Assembly (NCBI GenBank): GCA_963576475.1 | Contig: OY754987.1 | Location: forward strand, 10,131,256 to 10,195,255 | Reading direction: 5' to 3' | Origin: Molanna angustata | Taxonomy: Eukaryota; Arthropoda; Insecta; Trichoptera; Molannidae | Length of the DNA: 64,000 nucleotides | Shown: positions 45,563-58,080 of the stretch, one piece after another | Numbering within the stretch: position 1 is the stretch's first letter | Layout: each line of letters begins with the position of its first letter | Made by a program: the position numbers and the translations under genes | Notes under the pieces: generated by a model | Database searches by the model: none | Told to the model about the DNA's origin: nothing | The model's input: the letters and a program-made list of their open reading frames with translations, nothing else

Positions 45563-46010
45563 ATATTTATACATAGTTACCTCCATAATGGGTAGAGGAC
45601 CAAGATTGAATAGAATTAAGTGTTGTTTGCAAGGAGATAATGCTAAAATATTGGTCAAAAGAATCGGTATCAATGGGCAGGTTTTTGGTAATTCACGACC
45701 AAATGATTCACATAATTTTCCGATTTGCATATTTATATGTACTTATACAATTTAAATAAAAGGAAAGAACATATTAATTCAATTATGTAATTGACATCTT
45801 TTCCTGTTTTATTATGTAGATAGGTTTTTACTTTTTTGACTAAGTTTATTATTGTAGGTATTATTTTCTGTAATTTTGTTTTCGATATGTGTTTTTATGT
45901 ATGTTTGTAAAGGGCAATATATGCCTATAAATGATTAAATAAATAATAAAGAGACTGAAGACTGTTCTCTGTTCGTTACGTTGGCTGATCGCTAGTAAAT
46001 AAAATTATAA
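45563..46010. other. Spacer
   Basis: Nothing recognised. Confidence 0.4.
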
Positions 46011-47270
46011 TAATGGAAGTATTGTGGCCAAAACAAAATACTCCACGATAAATTTAGAGTTGATAGGTACACTTTATTAAATAATAAGTGAACTATTGTG
46101 GCCAACACTAAATACTCCACGATAAATTTAGAGTTGATAGGTACCTACACTTTATTAAATAATAAGGGAAGTACTTATTGTGGCCAACACAAAATACTCC
46201 ACGGTAAATTTAGAGTTGATAGGTACCTACACTTTATTAAATAATAAGTGAATTATTGTGGCCAACACTAAATACTCCACGATAAATTTAGAGTTGATAG
46301 GTACCTACACTTTATTAAATAATAAGGGAAGTACTTATTGTGGCCAACACAAAATACTCCACGATAAATTTAGAGTTGTTAGGTACCTACACTTTATTAA
46401 ATAATAAGTGAAGTATTGTGGCCAACACTAAATATTCCACGATAAATTTAGAGTTGATAGGTACCTACACTTTATTAAATAATAAGGGAAGTACTTATTG
46501 TGGCCAACACAAAATACTCCACGATAAATTTAGAGTTGATAGGTACCTACACTTTATTAAATAATAAGTGAAGTATTGTGGCCAACACTAAATACTCCAC
46601 GATAAATTTAGAGTTGATAGGTACCTACACTTTATTAAATAATAAGTGAAGTATTGTGGCCAACACTAAATACTCCACGATAAATTTAGAGTTGATAGGT
46701 ACCTACACTTTATTAAATAATAAGGGAAGTACTTATTGTGGCCAACACAAAATACTCCACGATAAATTTAGAGTTGATAGGTACCTACACTTTATTAAAT
46801 AATAAGTGAAGTATTGTGGCCAACACTAAATACTCCACAATAAATTTAGAGTTGATAGGTACCTACACTTTATTAAATAATAAGGGAAGTACTTATTGTG
46901 GCCAACACAAAATACTCCACGATATATTTAGAGTTTATAGGTACCTACCCTTTATTAAATAATAAGTGAAGTATTGTGGCCAACACTAAATACTCCACGA
47001 TAAATTTAGAGTTGATAGGTACCTACACTTTATTAAATAATAAGGGAAGTACTTATTGTGGCCAACACAAAATACTTCACGATAAATTTAGAGTTGATAG
47101 GTACACTTTATTAAATAAAAAGTGAAGTATTGTGGACAACACAAAATGCTCCACGATAAATTTAGAGTTGATAGGTACACTTTATTAAATAATAAGGAAA
47201 GTAGGTATTGTGGCCAACACAAAATATTCCACGATAAATTATTTAGAGTAGATAGGTTCACTTTTTCAAT
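46011..47270. repeat. Satellite array of alternating 78- and 82-bp units
   Basis: About 16 units. Type A (78 bp) has GTGAAGTATTGTGGCC and CAACACTAAAT. Type B (82 bp) has GGGAAGTACTTATTGTGG and CAACACAAAAT. Both share TCCACGATAAATTTAGAGTT and GGTACCTACACTTTATT. A and B alternate for most of the array (about 160-bp dimer), with one A-A pair near 46573-46650. The edge units have lost the CCTA insertion in GGTACCTACAC. Confidence 0.93.
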
Positions 47271-47744
47271 CAATAAATGCGATTTATATTAAAAACCCGT
47301 ATTATATAATCGAAAGAACTATTTCTCAAAATGAGAGAGCATTTTGCAAGTATCACACCATATAAAATCAAAAGAAATTATCTGTTGTCTATAGAAAGCT
47401 TATCAGCTCCAATTTTCATGATATCACTATGAAGTTGATTGGGATTTACAGAAGACACGACATTTCACAGTAGGTACGTCATATACCATACACACAAAAA
47501 ATCGTAGTAAGTATGTCCACTTTAAACGATGGTTGTTCAAAAATTGTTCAAAAACCTACTCTCCGCAATTAAATAGTAATGGAGAGCTAATAAAATTCAT
47601 AAAAACATATTAATCTTTTTATTTTTAATTTTTTTTTTTTAAAAAAAAAAAAAATTAAAAATAAAACAATTAATTTAACCTGAGGTGTTTTAACCTATTG
47701 TAGGCAGGTACCTAAAAATAGTTTCAAACGAAAAAAATTAAATG
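47271..47744. other. Spacer with A/T palindrome
   Basis: A 50-bp A/T palindrome at 47617-47666 (TTTTATTTTTAA, T run, A run, TTAAAAATAAAA). No gene seen. Confidence 0.5.
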
Positions 47745-47835
47745 TGTATATTAAGACAGGAAGAGTCTGGTGTTCGGTTCTCTCTGACTACCCCAAATAG
47801 GGAAACGGCGTGATGGTATGTATGTAGGTATATGA
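47745..47835 (+). mobile_element. LINE-A tail scrap
   Basis: GGTGTTCGGTTCTCTCTGAC and GGGAAACGGCGTGATGG followed by TATG repeats, the family 3' end only. Confidence 0.65.
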
Positions 47836-48379
47836 AAATTGAATTTTCAGACGACTCTCTCCCACAGCGGAAGAGGCCTCAAATGGATCGTCAAATATTC
47901 GTGTTAAGGTCAGAAAGATAATGTATAGACGTGTCAATTAAACTGTCAACATCCAACAACACTAACAAATAACTCCTGTTTTGACATTTACGCGTGCTGA
48001 AATGGACACACCCCTGTCCTGTGTATCAGGACCGGACTCGAGCAACGATGCGGGAATGCTCAAACGTCGGACTCAATTACGAACGATCGTCGATATAATA
48101 TTTCCGTTGTGTTTCGTATGAATATGTATTTACCTATTCATTTCACTCCTTTTGGAGTATTTACGTAAACAAGAAAAATAATATATGTATGAAAATTTTG
48201 TTTCATTGTTTTCTGTTTTTTTTTTATCTATATCTGCTAATTTGGTTGACATAAATGCTGTATCTTGTGGGATTTTTGTATGCACAGTGGCTTTATTATG
48301 TTTGTATGTTTTTTAATTAACTATGTACCAAAATAAAAATAATTAAATCTCTTTCAATATCTTTCATAATAAATCTCTT
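47836..48379. other. Spacer
   Basis: Nothing recognised. Confidence 0.4.
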
Positions 48380-48690
48380 TCAAATTAAATGCCCTAAGGT
48401 GGTTTGGCCACATAGAAACAATGAGCGATATCTGTCTGACAAAAGAGTATATAAGACCGATAAAAGAGGAACTAAAGTAGATGTCTGCCATAGAAGAAGT
48501 TGGTACAATCATATTAATGGGATTTTGAAAGATGGAGACGTTAGAAGTAAGAATAACATCAACAGAGCTGTATGAAACGATACATGGACGTGAATAAAGC
48601 GAGAAATGTATGTCAAGAAAGGGCAGTCAGGCGTTCGGTTCTCTCTGCCTACGCCAAAAAGGGAAATGGCGTGATGGTAAGGATATGGTA
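48380..48690 (+). pseudogene. LINE-A 3' fragment
   Basis: ALRWFGHIETMS-like start, SWYNHINGILKDGDVRS, and the family 3' phrase (GGCGTTCGGTTCTCTCTGCC, GGCGTGATGG). Frameshifts are present. Confidence 0.65.
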
Positions 48691-49021
48691 ATTATAAAAA
48701 ATAACAAAAACCAGATTACGTTCATCTAACATGACATGTATGGAATTTATGGAATTGAGGATGTATCATATTATGTTATAACCTACAAGGACATATTAAG
48801 TACCTACTGGCATTAACATTTCTGCCTTGAGCTAACCAAAACAGCTCTTCCACTTTGTGGGCTCTGGTCCATCCCCTGATGTTCCTTATCCAAGATATCT
48901 GCCTTCTACAACGACTACCCTCAATTTTTCCTTATAGTTCGTATATTTTGAATTTAACAATGAAAAATAATTAGGTACCTATGTTTACCATGGCTACAAA
49001 GGGGACACCAGCTTTGAGGAT
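48691..49021. other. Spacer
   Basis: Nothing recognised. Confidence 0.3.
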
Positions 49022-49612
49022 TTGGGTCTATTATACTATTCCGAAAAAGCATACTACGTAGCGTTGGAGAGGGTTTGCAATATTAATTCGGATCTCAATA
49101 AAAGCCGGGTTGTAAGAAGGTGGAAACACAGAATTCGGAAGATCGTTCCACAGCAGGGCTGCAATGTTGATAAAAGAGTTCGAGAAGCAACTGGTTCGTA
49201 TATGTTGAAGGTTTACTGTGAACGGGTTTTGAGATTGAGTAAACGAGCGCCTCGATTGTGAATGGGTGGAAGAGGGACCAGAGATGCAAATTATTCTGAG
49301 CATCTAGTGGATGGGTCGTCGATCAGACATACAGCACGCCTTTGTACAGCATCATATTATAGTAGGTTTTGGGGGGCGCCACTCCAGAGGTGACTGTCAT
49401 ATTCAGTAATTGGGCGTATTTGCGCTTTGTAAAAATCCCTGCTCGATCAAAGTATATAATAAGCTCAATTTTTTGGAGGCGAGTTTTACCTTAGCTTTAA
49501 TGGAGCCCTTGTAGTGTAGTTGGTTTGTTATAGATACTCCTAGCAGGTCGATAGACTTTCTGTTTAATAGGGTGCTTCCATTGAAAGACACTAGCAATTA
49601 GTTACGGTTCCT
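49022..49612 (-). pseudogene. LINE-F (CR1/Daphne-like) C-terminal fragment
   Basis: Minus strand: LLGVSITNQLHYKGSIKAK and SKKLSLLYTL (49597-49403), then YDSHLWSGAP and DAVQRRAVCLIDDPS-like text in another frame (about 49390-49290), then FSNSFINIAALLWNDLP near the C terminus (about 49170-49110). The order matches the thumb-to-end part of CR1/Daphne-type LINE proteins; at least two frameshifts. Confidence 0.65.
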
Positions 49613-49639
49613 CATCGCAGAAATTAGGCAGGCTTAGGT

Positions 49640-50060
49640 TTTTGTGACGTGAAAAGAGACAAGATTTCTTTCATATCATTCAAAGCGATCCATGGCATGG
49701 CTCCCACGTATCTTTCAGACTTCTGCATCCCTCTCACCGTAAACGAGCGACAACAAACACTTCGCTCAGCCACCACATCCGTGATTGTCAAGTTGACTGA
49801 AATAAATAGAGTCAACACTTCATCCTTCGGTGATCGTGCTTTTGCTGTGGCCGGACCAGCCTCATGGAATAAACTACTACCTGAACTGAGGCAAATCGAC
49901 AACTTAGCACTATTCAGGAAACACCTAAAAACTCACTTCTTCTGCGAGTCTTACAAAAACCTCGAATATATTCAAAGCGCCCTTGAGGTGAGGTTATCAC
50001 AAAAACGGCGCTATAAAAATGATCCAAATTTATTATTATTTATTATTATTATTATTAATA
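49640..50060 (+). pseudogene. LINE-E (CR1/L2-like) C-terminal fragment with tail
   Basis: A frame from 49649 reads SFKAIHGMAPTYLSDFCIPL, FGDRAFAVAGPASWNKLLPE and LFRKHLKTHFF, the end of a CR1/L2-type ORF2. It then runs into the 3' tail (AAAGCGCCCTTGAGGTGAGG, AAAACGGCGCTATAAAA) and an ATT run at 50025-50055. The open frame is intact over about 115 codons. The tail recurs alone at 11.2, 21.2 and 22.2 kb. Confidence 0.75.
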
Positions 50061-50114
50061 GAGTGGAGGTAGCTATTTGTTTTAAGATGTAGGTCAATCC
50101 GTGTAAAAATAAAG

Positions 50115-50400
50115 AAATACTAATCAGTAATTCCAACAAACAGTAAAATTTATAAGTAATTCCAATAAACAGTAAAACTTATAAGTAATTCCAGTAATGA
50201 GTAAAACTAATCAGTACCTAATTCCAATAATCAGTAAAACTTATAAGTAATTCCAGTAATGAGTAATACTAATCAGTACTTACATAATTCCAGTAATCAG
50301 TAAAACTTAAAAGTAATTCCAATAAACAGTAAAACTTATAAGTAATTCCAGTAATGAGTAAAACTAATCAGTACGTAATTCCAGTAATCAGTAAAATTCC
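50115..50400. repeat. Minisatellite, about 30-bp unit
   Basis: Diverged units of ATAAGTAATTCCA(A/G)TAA and CAGTAAAACTTATAAG or GAGTAAAACTAATCAG, about nine copies. It ends near a lone CCGGCCCTG at 50439-50447. Confidence 0.7.
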
Positions 50401-50852
50401 AGTTCATTATTATTGGTTACGATATGTTAAACTACAAACCGGCCCTGTTACAAACATGAAAAAAAATGCAGGATTCATGTTACCAAGGCACATACTAAGG
50501 ATATTATTTTAACTTATTGGAAGGATATAATAATTTGTAAGAAAATATTCTCGCATTGGCGCCATACTAAACACTAATTTATTACAATTTTATTGATTCT
50601 AAATTTTTACTTTACTATTCACAATTTAACCCCCTATAACTTAAGGTAATAAATTTTAAAAGAAAATTTGTATATGAATTAAAAATAATTGGAACTAATT
50701 AACCAACGGCGTCCTGAGTTCGAAACCCAACAGAGGAAAAATTTATTTAAATTGACTTTGTTGGTATACGTGCAGATCGTCCCCTTCTCTGCGAAATAGC
50801 TCAACATATTTGGTGACAACTATAAGTAGGAAGAAATTACCAATAAATTCGT
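50401..50852. other. Spacer with MITE and SINE-3 scraps
   Basis: SINE-3 scrap at 50700-50750 (GAGTTCGAAACCC, AGAGGAAAAATTTATTT) and a piece of the MITE of 45.1 kb at 50757-50812. Confidence 0.4.
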
Positions 50853-51075
50853 TAGCCTTCGTGGCTCAGTTGGTTGGGTATCTGACAGCTGATCCAAGGG
50901 TCCCGGGTTCGATTCCCGGTGGAGACACAGTTTTTAATTGTGTTTTCAGTCTGGATCTGTGAGACGATTAATATGCTAAGTCTCCAGAATGTGGCAACTT
51001 GTTATTGGGTGCGTGTTAAATAATTATTTGACAAGTGTACGTGTAAGTTGCCCAAGAAGTTTGACCATGATCCTG
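50853..51075 (+). repeat. SINE-2, best-preserved copy
   Basis: Head TCGTGGCTCAGTTGGTTGGG, B box GGGTTCGATTCCCGG, then TGGAGACACAGTTTTTAATTG, GTCTGGATCTGTGAGACG, AATGTGGCAACTTGTTATTG, GGTGCGTGTTAAATAATT and GTAAGTTGCCCAAG. It is the reference for the other copies in the window. Confidence 0.85.
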
Positions 51076-51359
51076 GAATTCTTGTTATTACATTGAAGCG
51101 ACTGCCATGTGACCTACGTAACCCTTAGAAAGGGGAACCAGACATATTCCCTTCAAAGCACGAGTACCTATATCTCTTTTTGAAGGAAGTCATATTATAA
51201 AGTGTAGATATTAATTTCTTTTTTGTTATGTATTTTTTTTATGTAAAATATGTCTTTTTGTAATAAATAAAATAAAAATAAAATAAAAATAAATATTGGA
51301 TCATGGCTACAAATAGCTAGTGATATAAATCCGCAAATAGATTTTTTGAAAATACAGAG
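51076..51359. other. Unassigned, possibly a LINE 3' UTR
   Basis: Moderate GC text (CCTACGTAACCCTTAGAAAG, CATATTCCCTTCAAAGCACG) followed by AATAAA repeats (51260-51295). It looks like a retroelement 3' end but was not identified. Confidence 0.3.
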
Positions 51360-51436
51360 GTACTTGCCCCGCCCGGATTCGAACCATCGACCTCACGCAT
51401 GCGAGGCGACGACCTTGCCGCTGGGCTATCTCCGCT
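51360..51436 (-). repeat. tRNA-like SINE head, fourth type
   Basis: Minus strand: GATAGCCCAGCGGCAAGGTC (A box), GGTTCGAATCCGGG (B box), spacing tRNA-like. The anticodon-arm region is GCCTCGCATGCGTGAGG, a stem with no standard loop. No body recognised. Confidence 0.6.
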
Positions 51437-51846
<410 letters not shown>

Positions 51847-52954
51847 TCAAGGTGTAAGGGAGTAATAAAATAAATAAATAATAGGTATGGATATGCAAAA
51901 TATAAGACATATCTGGAAGATATTGTCTTATGGCTACGGACCGGCTTTTGAGGACTTCATTCCTCTTCTTCTTAGGATAGTTATATATTACGTAGGTACC
52001 TACTTAAATATAGCAGGATATATTTTTCAAAAATTTGAATCTCATTTTCACACAAATCACCGACATAACTGTTCATAAATATTGAATATTGCACTTATTA
52101 AAATCCTCTTTATCTAAAATATGATGACAGCTGGTTATGGAATGATGTAAGCTTTAATACATCCTTCAACACTGTGAGGTAATTTTAAATAAACTAATTA
52201 GAATGTGTTTGGTTTTGTGAGTAAACACGACGAGTGTGTTACCGTATTATTCCCTATAACTGTTGAGACATAGTATTGACAGATTTGTTTATTTGAAAAC
52301 TTCGAGCGGTAGGAGAGAATATTATCTCAAGTGATCTCAGAGGCAACGCGTTCCAACTCAAATTTAAAACACAAATCATTTTTAATAATATTTCAAATTT
52401 GAGTTGGAATAAAATAATACTTATTCATACACCGCATTTTAATGATCAAGGGCGCTTTTGGTTTGCTGTTGATTCTTTGAAATACCATTAGCTGAAAATC
52501 CCTTTTGAGATTAGAAATATTTTAATATGTCCAATTCAGATTCGTCTAAATTTATGCGCCTGAATTTTAGTTAATGTGAAATGTCATAAAATTGACTGCA
52601 TTTATACGGGACTAATTACCTCTCACCGCTCGGATAAAATCCTTTTATCCACGGTCGCCCGTTGGTTATAGACGTTTTGGTACTCTGAAACGAATCAGAA
52701 TAGGACATATTTTTTATTTATATGTTTTCTTTTTAAATAAACGAAATCAAAATTAATTTTCTAAGGGTTCCACGATTACACTCCATGTATGTCATATTGT
52801 AATTAACAACACTTTATAGGTCCATTTACATTAAAACCACGATCATATTAAACTGCTTTATCGGCACATCCAATCGTTACATTGCTTGCAGAGACGGAAC
52901 AGGATTTGAATGAGGTCTTGAGAAAGATGGAAAATATCTTGAACTCCAAATACA
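51847..52954. other. AT-rich spacer with one hairpin
   Basis: TTCCAACTCAAATTT (52351-52365) and its exact complement (52395-52409) form a 15-bp stem with a 29-nt loop. No gene seen. Confidence 0.45.
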
Positions 52955-53165
52955 ATATACATACATACATCACACCGTGTCCATTACAGCGTTAGCAGAG
53001 AGAACCATGTGCCATACTCCTCTATTTTTGCACACATTCCTGGCTTCATTTACCTACATCCATACATCATCTCATACATGCTCGTAGATTGTTCAAGCTC
53101 CTTATTTTTTCTTCTTTCAACATATTGTTCTAATGGTTATGCCATCCCTTTCTGGAGCGGCTACT
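52955..53165 (-). pseudogene. LINE-A 3' fragment
   Basis: Minus strand; complement of the family 3' end (CATCACACCGTGTCC, GTTAGCAGAGAGAACC) at the left, then text matching the copy in the tin intron. Confidence 0.6.
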
Positions 53166-53884
53166 GCTATTCACTCCATCTCTTACAAATATAATATGAC
53201 AATAAATAAAGATAAAACAAAGTGCATGGTTGATGGAAGAATTGAGCTGAAACCCCAATAAAGCAAGTCCAAGAATTTGTATATCTGGGCAGCAGAATTC
53301 AACAAAAATCAATGACATTTGAATCTCCTATTATTGATATCGAACTTGATTAAATCTCTTGTCTGGATTATGCTGCTGTATGGCAGCGAAATGTGGAGTA
53401 TCCGCTGAAGAGAATCTGGCTACTTTCAAAATGTTGTGCTTCAGGCGCATGGCTAAGATCCATTGGTCAGACCACATTCCAAACGACGTCGTACTGGGTA
53501 GAGTCGGAGAAACGAGACGTTTCCTATAGAGGGTTACCCAACAACGATCCAAATGGATAAGCCATAACATCAGGCATCCATGTCTGCTTGCTACAATCGC
53601 TGAAGGAATGATGGAGGGCAGAAACTATAGATGTCGCTCTAGAGACAGTTTTATGGACCCAGGTGATCAGTGATGTGCGCAGTGGCACCTATGAAGAGAT
53701 GAAGAGGCTGGCGAACACAGAGATACTGTGCATCCCCCCCACGCGACCCTCGGTCTTCCGCCTTCATGAAAAGCTGAAGGATGGTATATTTTTCACCTCT
53801 CAGAATATGACCAAAGTACGATATTTTATACGTAGCTTAACATTTGATGAAAAACTCTCTGTTGGTGTTGGCTTTATGTAAACA
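53166..53884 (+). pseudogene. LINE pol C-terminal relic, unassigned family
   Basis: Plus strand: INKDKTKCMVDGRIE, then VQEFVYLGSRIQ, LLYGSEMWS, and in a shifted frame FKMLCFRRMAKIHWSDHIPNDVVLGRVGETR. This is the usual thumb-to-end order of LINE ORF2 proteins. A DVRSGTYEEMKRLANTEI stretch follows (53663-53881). Stops and frameshifts at about 53258, 53350 and 53525. Confidence 0.6.
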
Positions 53885-55564
53885 TTTAATAAAACAAAAT
53901 AAAATAAAAATGAATAATTCACCCTATTTAGAGTTCTATATGAATAATTTTGAGGCATGTAGCACTCTAATTTTATTTTATTCTACTTTTATTTTATTTT
54001 ATTTTATACCATCTCGATATTTATAACATTATTTATAAATACTATCCCAACCTCACTAAGACTACGCCTGTTTCGAGGTTGGAGATTTACAAAATTATAT
54101 TTGATACATTACATATACATCCATGCTCCCACCACACAAAAATACAATATTTACTAATATGCAGTTTGATACCTTAAATAATTATTGTGACAATAATATT
54201 ATTCCACAGCAAAAAAAGGCACACCCAACTGGTACAATTAATGCAAGGCACATGGATATAAATGCCAGGGTGACCACACAATCAAAATATTTTTAAAATA
54301 TAAAAACATTATCTTGAATCTTATCCAACATTATTCATTTTTATATAGGTAGGTACCTACTACAATTTTAAAATTTTCAGAGCATGAATTTAAAAAAAAT
54401 TACAAATGAAAAACAGTATAGTTATCTACTTATTTTGGTACTTATAAAATAAATTATGCATAAAATATAATTTAATTATTTTAAAGCAAAGTAAATAATA
54501 TTTTTCTGTTATAAAATTCAGACGTCAATCGCATAATCATAAATTAACCATTAAATACTTTATATTCTGTGATAAAAATTGAACTGTACTGTTTTGTCTC
54601 TGAACCTAGAATCGACACAGAAATGTATTCAATGCAATGTTCTGATTGATATAATTTATTAAAAATGAACTGTGAGGTATTTAGACCCCACACTAAATGA
54701 TTTTGTATAGGATATAGGTGAATATTTTTTTGAATGTTTATAAATATGTATACCTACACTAAGGGTGGTCTGTAGGTACATAGTGGGGTACCTACATTAA
54801 TTGAAATATATTTATTTATTCAATTACAACTTCCTTTCAAATGTATCTACCAACTAACATTATTTTAGACCACAGTAGCAGATATAAATATCTACCTAAT
54901 TATCTACATAACACCTATCATTAAACGTATGAAACTGTACGTAATATGTTCCTAAGAATGCGTATAGGATTTTTGTTATTTATTGACAGAGAATTCCTAG
55001 GTGATGGTGGACTTATTTTTACATTTTTTCACTGATTTATTAGTACCTACTTGAACGTACATTTCACTCAATTTTTTTTAAATTTTTTAACGAACTTTTT
55101 TTTATATTTTTTTTAATATTACTACAATTTTATTTTTTTCTTTCAAATTACTCATTTTAATTTTTAAAAAAATCACACTGGCTAACAATTTAAATTAATT
55201 TTTAAATCGATTGCCTTATATATTCTTTCGCGATACATCCGCTCAACCATATCATATAAAAAAATTAACAAAATAAACGTAAAACACTATCATAAACAGG
55301 ACACTATCAACATAAAATAAAACATTTAATGATATTGACGTGTTTCACATAAAATACAAACCATATCTTAATCAACAGATCCTCAGAACTGAACATTAAT
55401 TAATTTACCAATGTTTTTAAAACTCAACTAAATTTTATTCATATCGTTTAGGTATACACAATGAAATTCTTTACGTAAGTTTGAAAGATGTGCATCATAA
55501 TTCTTCAATTCAATATAATTCAATTCTTCAATTCATTAGGCATGATTTTTTTGTCTATACAATA
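53885..55564. other. AT-rich spacer
   Basis: About 1.7 kb with no gene or recognised repeat. TTTTA-type repeats at about 53970-54005. Confidence 0.45.
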
Positions 55565-56506
55565 ATCCAACTGTCGATTCGTTCATTAGAATGAATCGAC
55601 AGTATTAAGCTAAGATGCGTGTACGAAGGAACATTTTGTATGTTGTAGTGGACTTTTTGCATGCTAAAAACACCAACTTAGAGGCTTCGCAGCATATATG
55701 TTCCCATACATGGATTTACTCAGAATTCGGAGTAGAACATTTTGTGAGTTTTGTGTGTCTGTGCCCCCCTTATAACTTTTGATTCGCTCAATTTACAGAG
55801 CCCAAAATTTCAAGATATATAAGCAGTTATAGGCCTACAAAACTTTTATACTCAGAATGGTGAATTTTTGTTTCAGTCAGGGGTTATCAACTTTGAATTT
55901 TTGGTTTATTTTTCCATATATCTCAGAAACTATAAAAGCTAGAACACTGAAAATTGGTACAAACATAGACAAATAGAAAGTCTCAAAGAAGTTTTTTTTT
56001 AAATTCCAGGGTTACTCAAACATTTTTTATTAAGAAAAATATTTTTTTATGATAAATTTATGAGGATATCGAAAAATGCCGAAACACCCCAACTAGATAA
56101 TTTAATTTTCTATAAAAAATATTGCTATTGTAGAAGTACATCTCAATTTTTTTTAACAATTTTTATAAAAATTGAATTTAGTGACGACATCGCTTCATAC
56201 AATTTGTATGGCAGTCGCCTATACACAATATGTAAGAAGATTTAATAGTTTGATACTTAATCTCCAAACATACATACAGAACCATCATGTTGTTTTCATA
56301 TACAGGGTAGGAAAAGAGGACTGACCTCCGAGAGAGGACTGAAAGAGGACCTCCATACTATCCTATCTTGACATAGGTACATACCATCATGTGTTAAAAT
56401 TTTCAATAATTTGTATTTATAGGTTTATAGTTTGATTTTTATTCTTCAACTATACATACTAGGTATCACTATCGACAGTTGGATCTCATGAGTTACATGC
56501 AACTAG
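55565..56506 (+). mobile_element. Helentron-like element, complete copy
   Basis: ATCCAACTGTCGAT (55565-55578) at the start and ATCGACAGTTGGAT (56471-56484) near the end, then CATGAGTTACATG and CTAG (56503-56506). The 5' end adds a 14-bp near-perfect hairpin CTGTCGATTCGTTC/GAATGAATCGACAG (55570-55601). The middle is collinear with the 43.1-kb copy, with a minimal GT tract. Confidence 0.75.
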
Positions 56507-57166
56507 TTGATATATGTATAGGTACCTATACCGCTAAGTTTTGCGACAAATTTTCTACAGTTCACTTAAGGTGAATGGTGAATGATAGCATATACTTTTC
56601 TTCGATACTTCAATTTATATCATCGAAGACGTACCAACATACCTAATATATTTTCAAATTGGAGTGAATAAACAACTATCACACGACTTGTACTTATCGA
56701 TACTTTGATAGCTGATTGATAAAATTCAGACATCGGATTGATATTTGAACCTTATAAAGGTCTTCGTCCATGTGAGGTAAACAATGCAAACATATAAAAA
56801 AAATTACAGAGGTAAATAATTAAACAACGGCAGGACAACGTGCTCCGGGTTTCGTTTACTTAATTTGTGGAAAGTAGTTTTTTTAAATGTTCTATTGTCA
56901 CTGTTTCTTTCCTGAACGAACAAATTGATAAATTAATTAATATCAAACATGTTGATATAATTCAAATAGGTTAAATGATTAATCTATTTATAGTTAAAAT
57001 GATTGTATAGTACGTGTTTTATAGAACAACTTTATTTTGTTATACTGATAAAGTTTTGATGGTCACATGATTTTTTTTTTGTTTATAATAATTTTAACGA
57101 TAGGGACATGGCATGAAGGTATTTTTTCTCTTTTTTTTATAAAAAGTAAATAATAATATAGGTGTG
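56507..57166. other. AT-rich spacer
   Basis: A LINE-A-like scrap (GATAGGGACATGGCATGAAGG) at about 57101-57121. Otherwise nothing recognised. Confidence 0.35.
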
Positions 57167-57230
57167 TAAAATTACCCCAATACTCAATTTTCTGGTTTTG
57201 TGCCGAAAATTGAGTATTGGGGTAATTTTA
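57167..57230. repeat. Perfect 26-bp inverted repeat, 12-nt loop
   Basis: TAAAATTACCCCAATACTCA... (57167-57192) is exactly complementary to 57205-57230; the loop is TGGTTTTGTGCC. RNA from either strand would fold into a 64-nt hairpin. Perfect pairing argues for a recent MITE-like or replication-slippage origin more than for a microRNA. Confidence 0.85.
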
Positions 57231-57509
57231 ATTTTAATTAATAATTTAATAATTTTCGGCCGATTTTTGTGTCTCGTCACAGATTTTTAAATCGGCCGAT
57301 TCTGTTAGCTTTCATGCGCGCTCTTACATTTAATTCGTATGTTGTATGTAGCTCACCGATAATTAATCGGCCGATGAAATTAGTTTCCATGCGCGCCTAC
57401 TTTTAACTTTCCGTGCGATATATTTCTCCACATCTACCACAGGTTGACCTTTGCTCTCCCTCTGTATCCTATAGATTGTCTCCGTGGTGGACTCTTTGAC
57501 AGTCTTCAT
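57231..57509. repeat. Repeats of ATCGGCCGAT
   Basis: CGGCCGAT occurs three times (about 57258, 57292, 57369). Twice it is followed by GTTAGCTTTCATGCGCGC or TTAGTTTCCATGCGCGC. Probably a decayed inverted-terminus element; ends not defined. Confidence 0.4.
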
Positions 57510-58080
57510 GATGGACTCCTTGACGAACCTCTATTTGAATCTATTCTTCTAATTTGTCTTGATGTAGTTGTTGAGCCGCTTCACTCGACAATATCATGCC
57601 CTGTGCTATGATCAGTGCTTTATCAGCGTCAATGTCCTCGTGTTGAAGTAAATTTTCGATAATTCTGCTATTTTTTGTACATATTAATGATAAACATGTC
57701 CTTCAGTATTCCGTTTTTTTTGTTCTGCAAATTCACAGGATGATATTAAATGTTTTAGTGATGTTAAATAGTTATGTAGAGTTTCATCTTCCTTCTGCCT
57801 TAAAAAAATTGTATCTTTCCATAGTTATATTCTTTTTCGGCAAAAAATGTTTTTTGAAATTCTCTATTATTCTTTCATACGTTACTGATTTTTTGTCTTT
57901 AAATTCCCACGTGTTGTAAATCTCTATGGCATTTTCACCCAAATTAAGAAGTAATGCTATTTTTTCGAATCTCTCGCTGTATCTTGTCCTGATGCTTGTA
58001 AATATAGTTTTACGGTAATCTTTACAAATCTTGTCAATCATTAATTTACTATTCACTTTTTTCACAGGATTTATGTTTAC
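57510..58080 (-). pseudogene. Ty3/gypsy-type gag fragment
   Basis: Minus strand: KIALLLNLGENAIEIYNTW, then ENFKKHFLPKKNITMERYNFF (58065-57784), and after frameshifts DETLHNYLTSLKHLISSCEF and a DIDADKALIIAQGMILSSE stretch. This is the gag order of Ty3/gypsy retrotransposons of the kind found in arthropods. The nucleocapsid zinc knuckle is not seen. It faces away from the pol fragment on its right, so the element is rearranged or two elements abut. Confidence 0.6.

Noticed and set aside
46011..47270. CRISPR-like array
   Set aside because: Whole 78/82-bp units repeat without unique spacers, in a eukaryotic context; it is a satellite.
50853..50935. Functional tRNA gene
   Set aside because: A and B boxes fit, but the arms do not form a full cloverleaf and the block is followed by the SINE-2 body found in other copies.
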